Origin: Aquanectria penicillioides
Taxonomy: Eukaryota; Ascomycota; Sordariomycetes; Hypocreales; Nectriaceae
Assembly (NCBI GenBank): GCA_003415625.1
Contig: PYIU01000001.1
Span: forward strand, 2,824,383-2,888,382
Direction: 5' to 3'
DNA length: 64,000 nt
Shown one piece after another: positions 11,460 to 22,328 of the stretch (within the stretch, counting starts at the first letter, position 1; each line of letters starts with the position of its first letter). Position numbers and translations under genes: made by a program. The notes under the pieces are model-generated. The model saw nothing but the letters and a program-made list of their open reading frames with translations. It was not told the DNA's origin and ran no database searches.

Positions 11460-11972
11460 ATGTACTCCAATGCATGCACATTCATAACCACTGGCACTGA
11501 CATTACAGCAACAATGTTGAGCGAAGCTACATTTCGTATTTTCAACAATAGAAATGAATTGGAAAAGCTTGTAATGAAGACACGCGCTGTTGAAAATGCC
11601 CAAAAATTTGAATATCAGCTCATTCCAGGGCCTCAAGTATTTGAGTGCATGTCTAGATGAGGCTTTTCGGTTGTATCCTCTGGTCCCAAACTCCGAGGCC
11701 GCATTGCCCCCAATTTGACGCTACCATTTGTAGGCAGTTTGTCCCTGGTGGGGTAAGTCTCCGCCATTTACGACCAAGCACTATCCTAGTGTTGAATGAT
11801 TTGCAGGCAAAGGTCGGTATTCCAGTATATGTTTCCCAACATTCGAACCTCAATTTTCAAGACCCGTGGGAGTATATCCCTAAGCGTTTGCTACCCGAAA
11901 CCCAAGACCACTACAAGAATGACAACAGGGCTGCACTAAAGCCCTATTCAATTGGGCCCAGGAACTGCATTA
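11460..11972 (+). pseudogene. Cytochrome P450 fragment (I-helix to heme-binding loop)
   Basis: The fragment begins inside the I-helix, 'NACTFITTGTDITATMLSEA', and continues through a K-helix-like 'YLSACLDEAFRLYPLVP' (ExxR present as EAFR), 'FVPGG', an intron of about 11753-11806 (GTAAGT..GCAG), 'AKVGIPVYVSQHSNLNFQDP', and 'LKPYSIGPRNCIS', the heme-cysteine loop. The heme loop deviates from the consensus (Tyr for the first Phe, Ser for the last Gly). A stop and frame change lie between 11,658 and 11,700. Nothing before the I-helix and nothing after the heme cysteine is present: directly after GPRNCI the frame runs into unrelated, transposase-like sequence. Typical fungal P450s are about 500 residues, so about two thirds is gone. 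The subfamily cannot be assigned. Confidence 0.78.
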
Positions 11973-12460
11973 GTGCTATTGCTAATCCGAACAAGTCACG
12001 TGTTATCCGGATCATTAATGATCCAGGCCACCTACGTATCCGAGACCCCAATATCATCACGAACCTTCGAGGTCGGCCAAGGAAGCCCATAAACAACAAG
12101 CTTGACATCCCGAAAAGCCTCATGGACGGCTTGACCCAACAGGCTAGGCAACAAGCCCTTATGCTAACCGTTACCCCGAGACCCGGCCAAGCTCTCGGTC
12201 TTCAAGACCGATAAGGCCAAGCTCCCAGCGAATCCTCTCAAAGTCAGAGGTTGAGATGCGAAATTCAACACCTACCTTCGCCCAATCCCCAATGCCGTCA
12301 ACAGCCGGGTCGAATTTACACGCGTCTCGAGGAGGGCCAGACCTAGGCGAGGACGAGGCCGGGGTGCTCGTAGAGGGACTGCAGCAATACGGAATTTAGT
12401 TGATCATCAACACTAGAGATAAAGGAGTCAATTGACGTTGTTTCCTACGGGGTAGCCCTG
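11973..12460 (+). mobile_element. Possible transposase C-terminal fragment
   Basis: Fused in frame to the P450 remnant is 'RIRDPNIITNLRGRPRKPIN', whose 'DP...GRPRK' pattern resembles the C-terminal tail of MULE/FAR1-like transposases. After the stop at 12214, another frame reads a basic low-complexity 'RARPRRGRGRGARRGTAAIR'. There is no catalytic domain, so this would be only a 3' fragment. The family call is a weak inference from the short basic motif; the position, between a truncated P450 and an LTR-like repeat, supports transposon-derived origin. Confidence 0.35.
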
Positions 12461-12477
12461 AATTATTAGTTAGTTTG

Positions 12478-12830
12478 TTTGTAGGAGGGTCACCCCAACC
12501 CAAAACGCACACCCCTCCCAGTACAGTTGAGTATAGGGTATGCTGACGATGACTTCATCGGTCAGCACAGCTGGGCATCTGCGAACTACCCAATTGTGTG
12601 GTAAAGCATCTAATGAGATGCTTTTGGTGGCAAGGCAATCAAAAAATGAAGAAAATTGACGGGGAATTCATGTAAAGACCAGACCTAGACTTAAGACAAG
12701 ACAATAGGCCGAAAATAAAAATTTCAAAAATAATAATTGATTGGGGAGTTCTGCCTGACCTCTATCAATATTGCAGTGGCCCTTTTTATCCTCCTTAGCT
12801 AAGGTCACATCTACTCTAGTCCACCTTCCG
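12478..12830 (+). repeat. Diverged, little-mutated relative of the subtelomeric Gypsy LTR
   Basis: This segment aligns by eye, in the same order, with the three LTRs at 44.4, 56.4 and 58.5 kb. It shares a 'GTATAGGGTA' block, the hairpin AAAGCATCTAATGAGATGCTTT-like core (AAAGCATTTAATTAAATGCTTT-like in the mutated copies), an 'AAAATAAAAATT' block, 'CTGCCT', and 'CCCTTTTTATC'. It lacks the extreme A+T bias of those copies, so it is either a diverged family member or a copy that escaped RIP. No matching internal retrotransposon sequence was found beside it, so it is probably a solo LTR. Ends are approximate. Confidence 0.5.
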
Positions 12831-14803
12831 CTGGCCACCAATACATTAGCCTGAGCGAAAGTGTTCATTTTGACACAAATGTGTTTTTTTGTCGTCTTTT
12901 TTGCTTTTTAGATAATGTAACCTATTTTAAATAAATTAGGTGCCTTAAAATATGATAGATTTTTGAGGTGGTTCTATGAGCTGATCAAGTATGCTTTTAT
13001 TCGTATAGAAATTGTAGGAGGAAGAGGAGTAAAAAGGAGCCCAGATGAAAGCCGGGAGAAATCGGGCCAAGACCGACGCTACACCTGTGGCTCTGATGAG
13101 TGACCATGTGAAGGCAGGCTTGGTCACTCTGGGCAGGGTGAAGGTGACGACAGCATTGATCATACAGCTGACCAGCATATACGTAAAGAGAAACTGTTCC
13201 GGTTTATTTGGTATGGGAAAAGGGTCAAATACATCAATTCCACACAGAGGCGGCGGGCATAAACTTCCAACCATGAGCTACAGGGGTCTAGTCCCGTATG
13301 CAAGCGGACCTTTTATTGTATCTTGCTGATTAACAGGCTTTAAGCAGACATTTAGTCGATGCTGGCCCAAATCATGTAAGAATCTTGGTTCAACCGGTCA
13401 AAACTCGGATCCTCCAAGACTAGGTCAAAGTGCTATAGAATAGAGGAGAGGATATAACGCATTTCATGCGAGCGAGACTAGATAAGTTACTCGCGCATCG
13501 TAACGGCCCCAAATATCCGCCTTTTGAGGCCAGGATGCCTATATTTGAGGCTCATATTTTACGCAGTGTCCCAGAGTTTCAGTTCGACGACGACTGAAGG
13601 CAACTTGCCAGTGATGGTGGTGCAGAGTGAATAGAGATCTGCTGTGGAGAGCGGGGAGGAATCGCTAGGATGAAGAGAGGATGTTCTTTGATTGGTGGTC
13701 CCCGCCTTCTTTCCCCATCCTGGTAGATTGGGTTTGCGCAATCAATGACACGTGCCCACCATCTTTGTATCTACTGCGTGGAAGTTCCTTGACGTTCTAT
13801 ATTAGGCTATCTTGACCTTTCTAAGGAAATTTGGGTTCGAGGTGGCAGCCGAGGAGTATGAAGCTGCTGAAGGTAGCCGAGCCTTTCGGGAACCACTCTG
13901 CCGTAAGCTACGGCGCGCACGTATGAAGAAAAAGAATTTCCAAAGATTATTCCGCTGTCTCAAGGTTATAGACGCTGATTAGACTTCGTAAGTGGTCATC
14001 AACAGGTAGCAGGCTAGCCAGCGTGCAGAGCAGGGATTCGAGGTTGTTTCTTCCTAACAGACAGGTTTGTGGAAAATGGCATTTCATATGAACTTATGGT
14101 TGCAATTAAAAAGAAGTCTTGGGTATGAGGCCCAACTGAACCAATACCAGTTCTCAAGTCGAAGGGGTCTAGAATTGGTTCGAGTACTCGCATGACTAGT
14201 TTCCTGAATTGACACGAGGACTTGGGATTTGATTAGGTCACTCAACTTCAAACTAACAGGACATACATTTAGCCAGGAAACCCTTCTCAGCTTACGCGGC
14301 ATTGAGTATAACCATTCGGCATGTGGGGTAGCATGTCAATGCCGCCCGAGCCTAGTGCGACAGTGCAAGGGTTGAACGACTGCAAAAAGTCCTATTCGGA
14401 TATCAAACACGTCAGCACACCCCCCAGTTTCGAGTGGCGTTAAAAGCTGGTCTTTACAACATCAGACCTTCAGTTAAGCCTCGTGGGCCAGATTCCGGCT
14501 TTCCAGGATTTGTAGATATCCCACTACTAATGAGCCTGCATAAGAGAAGATTCCCCGCATTCATCGCCCTTTTAGCAGGCTAGGGCAAATATCACATGCA
14601 TGTGGTTCAATTAGCCTGTTTGTGACGAATTGTAGTTTCTGATCAGACTAAGTAAGCGTAGGGTCAATGCCGTTCACATATTTTATTTGTCCCGTCTCAG
14701 GGAGAAACACTGAATACATAAGCCACGGATCTTCTTTGTGATCGCCTGAGCAAGGATCCCTTATCCACCTGAACCTACGCCTTACGAGAGTTGTGCCTGA
14801 CAC
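12831..14803. other. Long intergenic region, no gene recognised
   Basis: There are open frames of up to about 110 codons on both strands (for example 12945-13274 minus and 13045-13329 plus, which overlap each other), but none carries a recognisable motif. 13,340-14,660 has short stretches of codon-like composition broken by stops. I see no RNA gene or repeat array. The last 200 bases form the upstream region of the CFEM receptor gene. Confidence 0.4.
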
Positions 14804-16301
14804 AATGGCGCAAAATCGCAAACTTCAATGCTTCGCAATCTTCATCTTTGTGACTGTGCACATCCTCGCGCTTTCCACTTCGGATTATGACACTTTACCA
14901 ACCTGCGGGGTGAGCATAATACCTAATGAAGTCAACTGAAATGCACCGCTAACAAGGAATTGTCAAGTACGATTGCTTCCAAGAGGCTATCGTGCAATCT
15001 GCATGCTCATTGACAAACGAAAACTTGCATTTGCTCCTCCCCTTCCATCCTTGGAGGAGTCGGAAAGTGTGTGGCCGAGAACTGTACACCCAAAGGATCC
15101 CTTAGTATAGTAGAACCTCGAGCCCTAAATACACCTGACGACTAACAAATTACCCAAGCCTCAAGGAACTTTACCATGACCATTTGTCATATGCCAACCC
15201 GGGACAACTCCGCCGCATACCGTGCAACTTGTATTTCGCTTATTGTCATCTCTGGGATATTAGTTATCCAACGCATTGCATTCAAGATATATGCGAAACT
15301 TGAATACAGTCCCGATGATTGGGTGTCCTTTATTGCCTTTCTTCTTGTAATATCCGTCACAGCGATTTGTACATCACCTTTGATTAATAATGGTTTGGAA
15401 AAGATATTTGGACTCTAGAATTCAACCAGATATATGACTTTGGAAAGTATTATTTTATTCAAGTGGTTCTCTACTTCATTTATATTCCTTTACTCAAGAT
15501 CTCCCTTCTCCTTTTCTTTCTTCGCATCTTCCCTGAGAGGCGTATTCGTCTGGTAATTTGGTACACCATTGCATTCACTGGTGTGGCTGGTTGTGCATTT
15601 TTCATCGTCATGACCTTTATACAGTGTAGGCCAATTAGCTATTTTTGGACTTATTGGGATCGGGAGCACACAGGAATCTGTCTGGACAGGAATTCGATCG
15701 CATGGGCAAACGCGGGCGTTAGCATTGGCACTGACTTGTGGATGCTAGCAATCCCACTATCTCAGCTAAGGAAGTTGAAGTTGGATTTGAAAAAGAAGGT
15801 TGGCGTGGGATTAATGTTTTCTATAGGATCTTTGTGGGCCTTTACTCAGTGTCCCATCCCTCCTGGACCAAAAGACTAACTGTTTTCAGTTTCACAATTG
15901 TCAGCATGCTTCGGCTTCAATCACTACTCAAATTCCGATCAAACACACCAAACCAGACTTGGGATTACTACAGTGTTGCGAAATGGACTATTGTGGAAAT
16001 CCATGTCGGGGTAATTTGTAACTGCATGCCGTCTGCTCGCCTTGGTCTGGCTCGGATGTTCCCGAGGCTGTTTGCTTCTTCTGTCTCGAGGTCATGTGCC
16101 AATGACCATGGTGCCAGGAGCAGAAACCAAGGGAGTCGTCAGAGTGCGCCTTCGGAATCAAACGACATGCCAGTAATGGAGCTCTCTGAGTACCAAGCCC
16201 CAGCGAACAAGATCATGTGCAACAGAACTGTCACGATAGAGTTTTTCGACAATGATGAAGCTGAATTAATTGATGAAAGAAGGCATATGGGAGTTCCGTA
16301 G
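14804..16301 (+). pseudogene. CFEM-domain Pth11-like GPCR (rhodopsin-domain), with two single-base indels
   Basis: ATG 14804 starts a hydrophobic signal peptide ('CFAIFIFVTVHILALS'). A CFEM domain with eight cysteines follows ('LPTCG', 'DCFQEAIVQSAC', then a paired-Cys block, 'KCVAENC', 'MTIC'). Then come about seven membrane segments of the fungal rhodopsin/Pth11 type ('TCISLIVISGILVIQRIAF', 'FIQVVLYFIYIPLLKISLLL', 'WYTIAFTGVAGCAFFIVM', 'DLWMLAIPLSQL') and a soluble tail to TAG 16301. Introns read as 14910-14967, 15105-15158 and 15834-15889, all GT..AG. Two lesions break the frame: an extra T near 15025 within the CFEM cysteines, and a missing T near 15394 (a run of three where four restores 'KDIWTLEFNQIYDFGK'). 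Everything else is open, so a recent pseudogene and two base-calling errors both remain possible. This receptor class senses surface cues. Confidence 0.8.
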
Positions 16302-17522
16302 TTCTTTAAATAAGTATTTTAATACATATAGGTTATCTTTATCTGTATTCCACTTATTATTACGTGTAGCTTCCCTCTTGATACCTTACATTTAATGAGT
16401 TAACCGTATTTTGATTAAAATAATTCCATTGAATTCCTCCACGTTAATGTATCAACTTCATAAACATATCAATCATTGCCATGAACTCAAATTCCTGAAG
16501 TACAAATTTAACTTCTTTTTGGCCGTTGGCATTGGGAGCTGACCTACCGGCCCCGTACGGTGCGACAAATTGAATCTGCTCTGAAATTAACTCAAAATTT
16601 TAGTAGAATGGCAAATATAATCCGAGCCAGTAACTTTTGTGCCTGTTACTTGAGCTGCGCAAAATATGCAGGTGCTTTGGCGCAAGGTTTAAAAGACGCC
16701 GTTTTCTCAAGGGTCTCCGTTGCACCGTCATAGAGGTCGACCTTGATGATATTGATGTCATAAGCCATATACATGTCGATGATATGGCTGCCTTGGATAG
16801 CTTCCATGAGGCATCGTAGGGCGTAAGATCATCCTCATAGATGGCACCTCAGTCTTCGAGACGAAATACTTCAATGAAGCATAGCGAAGCAGTCATCGTG
16901 ACAAATCTCAGGAGAGGTTTCATAATACATCGAGGAGATACAGAAGGAAATTGCCAGCATATATATGTCAACAATGCTGAGAGAACTCCAAGCTCCGGAT
17001 GAGCAGAGATCTTGATAGTTTATTATACTTTTCCAATCATCCTCTGCCAATTTAACAGTCCACAATGTCATCCCAATTGTCTGTAGGGGGAAGGTGATTA
17101 CATTGATGTCGAAATGATCGATCGCAGTATTGGCACTTTTGCATACGGGGCAGCTTCCAGGTTCCATAAACGGACCAGTGGGAATTTCACAGACCATTGC
17201 CAGATTAAATTCAACAAAATGAGGTCATGTTACAAAGCTCAACGGTTGGTTGGTACTGTTTCATGGATTTTTTGCCTGGATATCGTTCGTTAAGACCCAC
17301 CCCAAAACTGTACAGGCTGTTGGTTCACACCACTTTTATGGACGTTCTGTCTGGGTACGAACTCGGGCTTGTTTTTAAGGTTGCATCGACCAGGGTGGAA
17401 TTAACAGAAGAAAGGACAGGTAATGCATCTTATAGACCTTAAACTTTGTGATATGTGTATAATGAAGTCACTGGTAATATAGGTAAAGAAAGATAGACAA
17501 GCTCTTGATCTCTTGATCTAAC
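16302..17522. other. Intergenic, no gene recognised
   Basis: A+T-rich sequence follows the receptor stop. A 108-codon minus-strand frame (16871-17197) includes a 'CPVC' pair but no recognisable domain, and a 71-codon plus-strand frame (17227-17442) is likewise unassigned. I cannot support a gene here, though the 108-codon frame could be an exon of one. Confidence 0.35.
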
Positions 17523-18732
17523 CTAGTTAACATGGTAGTACTGACCTCGATCCATGAAATGTTGACTAAATAGTCCGGTGGCGTTGAAATCCTCGAGGAT
17601 ATCTTCGCCTTCAATGTTACAGCCTTCTTGTTGCAATGACTTTAAAATATCATCTCTAACTTCCTCAGCGTTCTCATATTTATACTCCCAACACTTTGTC
17701 ACAATTTCACCGAGGTGCTCTCTCTCAAGATGGGGCCACTCATTTCTGGGCAACACCTCTCCTTCACTGATATTGATAGCCGGAATATGATTGGTCATCA
17801 AGTAGTAAACCAACGTTCCACATAGAAACAAATCGGTGCCCACTGTTGGCTCGGCAGTCCGACCCGTGGTGGGATCATCAGGAAGTTCGTCAAATGGATT
17901 AAAGCGGTGCAAGCAATTAATTCCACTTTCATAAGGTATCCCAGAAGTTTCATTTCTAAAAACGGCGGAGATAAAACCAATGAAAGAGATTGAAAGATCT
18001 GGGAAGGTCACCCAAAAGTCTTCTGTGTCAAAAGACCCAACGACAACATTGTGGCTGTGACAGAAACGTAGCACCGAAGCGGCTTGCAGCGCCCACTGAT
18101 AGACGAGGTGCAAGCATTCTGGTTTCGGACGGCAAGTTGACGAGCCTTCATCTCCCAGGTATATTGATGCTCGGTGCTTGCCGAGAAACTGTTCAAGAGA
18201 AGGTCCCGATGGGCGTTCGAACAACGGCATATCAGTCCAAGGATCACGCCCAGCATATCTTCTCCAGTCAGCGACAGAAAGAAACTTAAGAGATGCTCAA
18301 AGCATACTTTGCAAGCCTAGGATGCGGCTCTCCAATGTGTTCATATGCGGCGCAAGTCTTGACACACCGCTCAACACAACTGCTCTTATGCCATTCAGTA
18401 TCTCCAACTCTGCAAAACCCGTACTGGTAGCATTCGGGCACCATTATTGCTGTGGCTTCATCCATGTTATTCGGGATTATAAGTAAATTCTCGTCCAACA
18501 TTGCATAGGAATCAAAATATGGGTAGCTAGCCTTACGACCAAAGGATTGGGGTCGAGGGCTATCCCTCCCAGGGTTGAGGGGACATTCATCATGGGGTGA
18601 TCGGGGTCGTCCCCGGATCTCCTCCTTGTATGCGTTATATACATCCATTCCCTCGTTCGACATGGTTGCTTGGGGTTGTGCGATGAAACGCGCTGTGCTC
18701 TGTCTTTTTTCCAAGATGCTGGTTCTTGACAT
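17523..18732 (-). CDS. Protein kinase-fold pseudokinase, two exons
   Basis: Exon 1 starts at ATG 18732. An intron of 49 nt (about 18259-18307, GTATGC..AAG) joins 'EHIGEPHPRLAK' to 'YAGRDPWTDMPLFERP', after which the frame is open to TAA at 17523; the product is about 385 residues. The spliced part reads as a kinase fold: 'HIGEPHPRLAKY' (beta4), 'PLFERPSGPSLEQFLGKHR' (hinge and helix D), 'LQAASVLRFCHSHNVVVG' (helix E and catalytic loop), and 'GTDLFLCGTLVYYLMTNHIP' (helix F). The HRD catalytic Asp is replaced (the loop reads VVGSFDTEDFWV), the metal-binding Asn is Asp, and no DFG is present at 'ISFIGFISAVF'. The N-lobe glycine loop and Lys are not evident. It should therefore lack normal phosphotransfer; a scaffold or regulatory role is inference. 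No neighbour suggests a pathway. Confidence 0.72.
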
Positions 18733-20811
18733 TTGAACATTTGAGCTTTTAAATAACTTAGGGCTTGTTTATCCGGCGGTCTTGCTGGTGTGTCCAGCGG
18801 TCAAAAAGACCTAAATTCGGTAATTAGTGGAGAATTGGGAATTTCCTCGTGAGTCAGCAAATGTAGCTCCTTGAATCTTGAGGCACTGAAAGTTACTATA
18901 AAACTAACGCCTTTCAGTACTAATAGCGCTATAATTATAGGTATAAGTGCTGTAAGCGCTATATTACATATACTATTTAGCAGGATATATACAATAAATA
19001 AAGTGCTATAAGTTTAGCGCTATACGAGCGCTAAAACGCGTAAAGTATAGTGATTAAATCACTAAAAGCGCTGTAAAATATGGTGCGATTTGGCACTATT
19101 AGGGAGAAAAATAGTGGATGCATTTGGGTACCTTTTGATACTTTTAGGCCGCTGGATCCACTGGCAAAGCCGTTGGGCACCTAAGCAAGCCCTTTAAATA
19201 ACATTGCACCACATGTACCAGAGAGATATTCAATCCAGCGTTGGGTGGCCGTGAGGTGTCGTGAACCAATTGCATGTAAAATATGAAGAGAAATAGCCTC
19301 CGTTTGGCTCATTATGTATCGTAATACAATTTTCTCAGCGTTATCAAGAACAAACTCTTGACTACGTCTCAAGTGTAGGCTTTCCCCTTTTCTTTCAAGG
19401 AGAAAGTGATTTGTGAAATGACGATTATCTCGAGCGATGTGCGTAATCGAAGATATTGATTATGCACCTTTTACAAACATAAAAGCAATTTAATCGAGCA
19501 TCTTTTAAAGCTTTTAGATTATTTATCGATGGCCAGCCTGAGCTTCCTATGCTGCACAAGGCTACCAGCAACCTTATCCTGAATTCTTTGGTATATACTG
19601 TGGATGAAACGTTTTATCAGACTTTATGTGCATTGGGAGAGAGTACCAACAGATTTTGTACAGTAGCAAAGTACCTATTGTTTTTTTGGTTCGTATAGGA
19701 GTCAGCATTGGCATACATGTAGCAGGTGATGTTCGCGGCTGAGCAACAATGTACTCAGCTGGGTCGAACTGAAACAAGTTGAAAATCGAATGGATACGTA
19801 GCCGAAGAGCCTGTAGGGTGCGACATATATCTCCTAGTTCATCCCATAAGTCCTGCCTCCAGGCACCTCGATCTCTAATCACGATAGCTGTTGTCTTGGG
19901 CGAATACGTTCCCAAGTTATTTAGAACACGCTAGGTCCTACGGATGCGACAAAGAGAGCCCTGATACTTTTGTAATACGATAACCTACGTGAAATCAATT
20001 GCAGTCAACCATTTTTTGTTTCGAGGTTGCCCCGGGAGAGCTAAGATCTGCGGGGATTTGACAAAGACAAAATCTGTGCCGCAGCCAAGTATCTAGATAG
20101 GCGCGAGATGACCCGAAGCTGACAAAAATGATTCGAGACCAATCACATCCCTTTCTGCTCCTCACTTTGCCGGAAAATGGACTTTCGCATCCTGATTGGC
20201 TCCAACCTATGTTATTTCACTTCCAAAGACGACTTTTGCTTTACCCGCCTGTTGCGACCGCCACTGCCGCAAGCCTCCCACCGTGGTAGAGGGGCTTGGC
20301 ATCCTGGCGGTGCATAACGACTGGGGTGGATTTGTAACGCAGGCCAACGAACACCTATCGCTCGAGCGCCCCCATCGGTTATAGGACGGCATTTCTTTCC
20401 GGATTCCCGGCGCGTGGGATGGTATCACTTCTCATAGTCGACAGTATGGAACGGATTAACTGCCCTTGAACGGAATTCGCCTCCGATTTGCTAGGATGTC
20501 TGTCACCCCTTGCACGGATGAGCCTTGTTGTCTCTTGTCACCTTTTTAGTGCAGCCACAATTCGAGCCAAGTATGCACCATGGTTGAGGGCGATCACGCC
20601 TGAATAACTAATAAGGAGCGAGGTGGGGTGTGGGGATCGGCCCGTCCCTTATCAAAACCGGCTGGTGTGCCCCCCTCTTTCGAGCCTGGATCATGTTACT
20701 TTGAATACCTACTAGCCACAAAACCTAACACAGAGCACATTAGATGCATTCGAAGCCGTTTTTCCATGAACCCAATTCCCGGTCCGATTTCGAGAGCGCG
20801 GCATCATCACT
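18733..20811. other. Intergenic region with palindrome-rich segment
   Basis: No gene is recognised; minus-strand frames at 19181-19372 and 19574-19915 and overlapping frames near 20.2-20.8 kb have no identifiable domains. 18,880-19,080 is a distinct palindrome-rich A+T segment described separately. 19,400-19,560 is also A+T-rich. The final few hundred bases would contain the promoter of the methyltransferase gene. Confidence 0.4.
18885..19072. repeat. Cluster of AGCGCT palindromes and short hairpins
   Basis: The six-base palindrome AGCGCT occurs five times in 148 bases, at 18925, 18955, 19016, 19027 and 19067, in sequence that is otherwise A+T-rich. A hairpin (ACTGAAAG at 18885-18892 pairing with CTTTCAGT at 18911-18918) and a perfect inverted repeat TAGTGATT-A-AATCACTA at 19048-19064 flank or lie within the cluster. 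The arrangement could be a MITE core or a binding-site array; it has no coding potential. Confidence 0.6.
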
Positions 20812-22328
20812 ATGAGCAGCCCAAAATCTAAACACACCACGCCTACGGCCTTGAGTCCCAGGGCAGGGGCTGTCGCTGAATCAGTTCCTATCGTGGCAGT
20901 ATGTTTTGCCGACCGAATGCTGGGTAATGTAGCCCCTTACTAAACCTTGTCCGTTCGCGCGACCGCAGGATCCCCAATTCGAGAATCAGGGCGACGACGA
21001 CGGGACGACTTCAGAATGGAGGTACGGCGACACCCGGCCTTAGTTGCCTTTGCTGGCATGCTAACGCGAGCTCGCCAGTGATGAATCTGAGTCAACAGCT
21101 TCTCTTACCGACAGCATCCGAGATTTCCGTAACATCCACGGCCGCACTTATGGAAATTCCAAAACTACGGAGTATTGGTGTGTGAAATGCTCATATCTGC
21201 TCCTGCTGATAGGTGGGCAAGCTGACTTAGAGCGTTGACCCCAGGGCGCCGAATGACGAGCAGCAAAATGAAGGTCTCGATATAACGTGAGTTTTCATGA
21301 CATGCCAGTATTCCTAGATGGCAGCTGACGTCTATAACGATTATTACAGGCACCACTATCTACTTCTTTACTTTGATAACAAACTGTTTCAGGCGCCAAT
21401 CGGTAACAATCTGCAGGTGGGTGCCGCCGACTTCTATTGCATCGCGTTGTAGGTCTGATGGAGCAATTCTTGTGTCAGAGAGTGTTAGATGTAGGAACTG
21501 GCACCGGCATATGGGCAATGTAAGGTTTTCTCACACTCCTCTGGGTTCAATTACATACTGATATTCACTCCCACCAGCGATTTTGCCGACCAATTCCCCT
21601 CTGCCCAAGTCATTGGCACAGACATTTCACCCATCCAACCACCATGGGTTCCTCCCAATTGCGAGTTCCACATAGATGACGCTCAGTTGGAATGGAGCTG
21701 GCCGCCCGACCACTTCGACTATATCCATATCCGTGATCTCTATGGCAGCATAGACGATTGGTCTGCCCTTTATAAGAGGGTATTCCACCACCTCAAGCCC
21801 AACAGCTGGTTTGAGGACCTCGAGCTTGATATCCGCGCTCACTCTGATGTAGTCACTGATCCCGAGCACATTATCCACCGTTGGAACCGCGTCTTCCAAG
21901 AAGCTGGGGAGAAGATGGGTAAGACTTTTAAAATTGCCATCGGGTCGCGTATGCGTGACCTGATGACCGAGGCTGGCTTCGTTGAAATCACCGAGCGAAA
22001 GTTCCGTCTTCCCATGAACGCCTGGGGGCTCGATCCCAAGTTAAAAGAGATTGGCCAGTTTGTCCATATGTTTGTGGACGGTGGCTTAGAAGGCTTCGGC
22101 CTCTACCTTCTAACTCAAGTCATGGGCTGGAAGTACGACGAATGCCAAGTCTTCATTGCTCAAATGAGACAGGCTATGAGGAATAAAAGGCTGAATCCGT
22201 ACTATGAAGTGTAAGTTGAAAAATCCGCATTTCCAGCTACCTGATTACCGCGAACAAATACCAACTAAGTTTATAGAACTTTGGTTTATGGGCGGAAACC
22301 TCTCGATGTACCTGCCACTAGTCAATAA
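20812..22328 (+). CDS. LaeA-like SAM-dependent methyltransferase (UMTA type), eight exons
   Basis: ATG 20812 begins a spliced frame of about 340 residues ending at TAA 22326-22328. Introns that keep the frame, all GT..AG: 20899-20968, 21022-21078, 21178-21244, 21287-21349, 21417-21478, 21520-21577 and 22211-22276. The product has an acidic/Ser N-terminus, 'IHGRTYGNSKTTEYWAPNDE', 'HHYLLLYFDNKLFQAPIG', SAM motif I 'RVLDVGTGTGIWAIDFAD', 'QVIGTDISPIQPPWVPPN', 'HFDYIHIRDLYGSIDDW', and the C-terminal 'LVYGRKPL'. These are hallmarks of fungal class I methyltransferases related to LaeA/UMTA. Members act on small molecules or as nuclear regulators of secondary metabolism; the choice is open. The gene is undamaged, with no biosynthetic cluster beside it. 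The 5' introns are the least certain part of the model. Confidence 0.83.

Noticed and set aside
11657..12214. A 185-codon open frame read as one protein
   Set aside because: It is an artificial join: the first part reads through a P450 intron and heme loop, the second part is unrelated transposase-like sequence.
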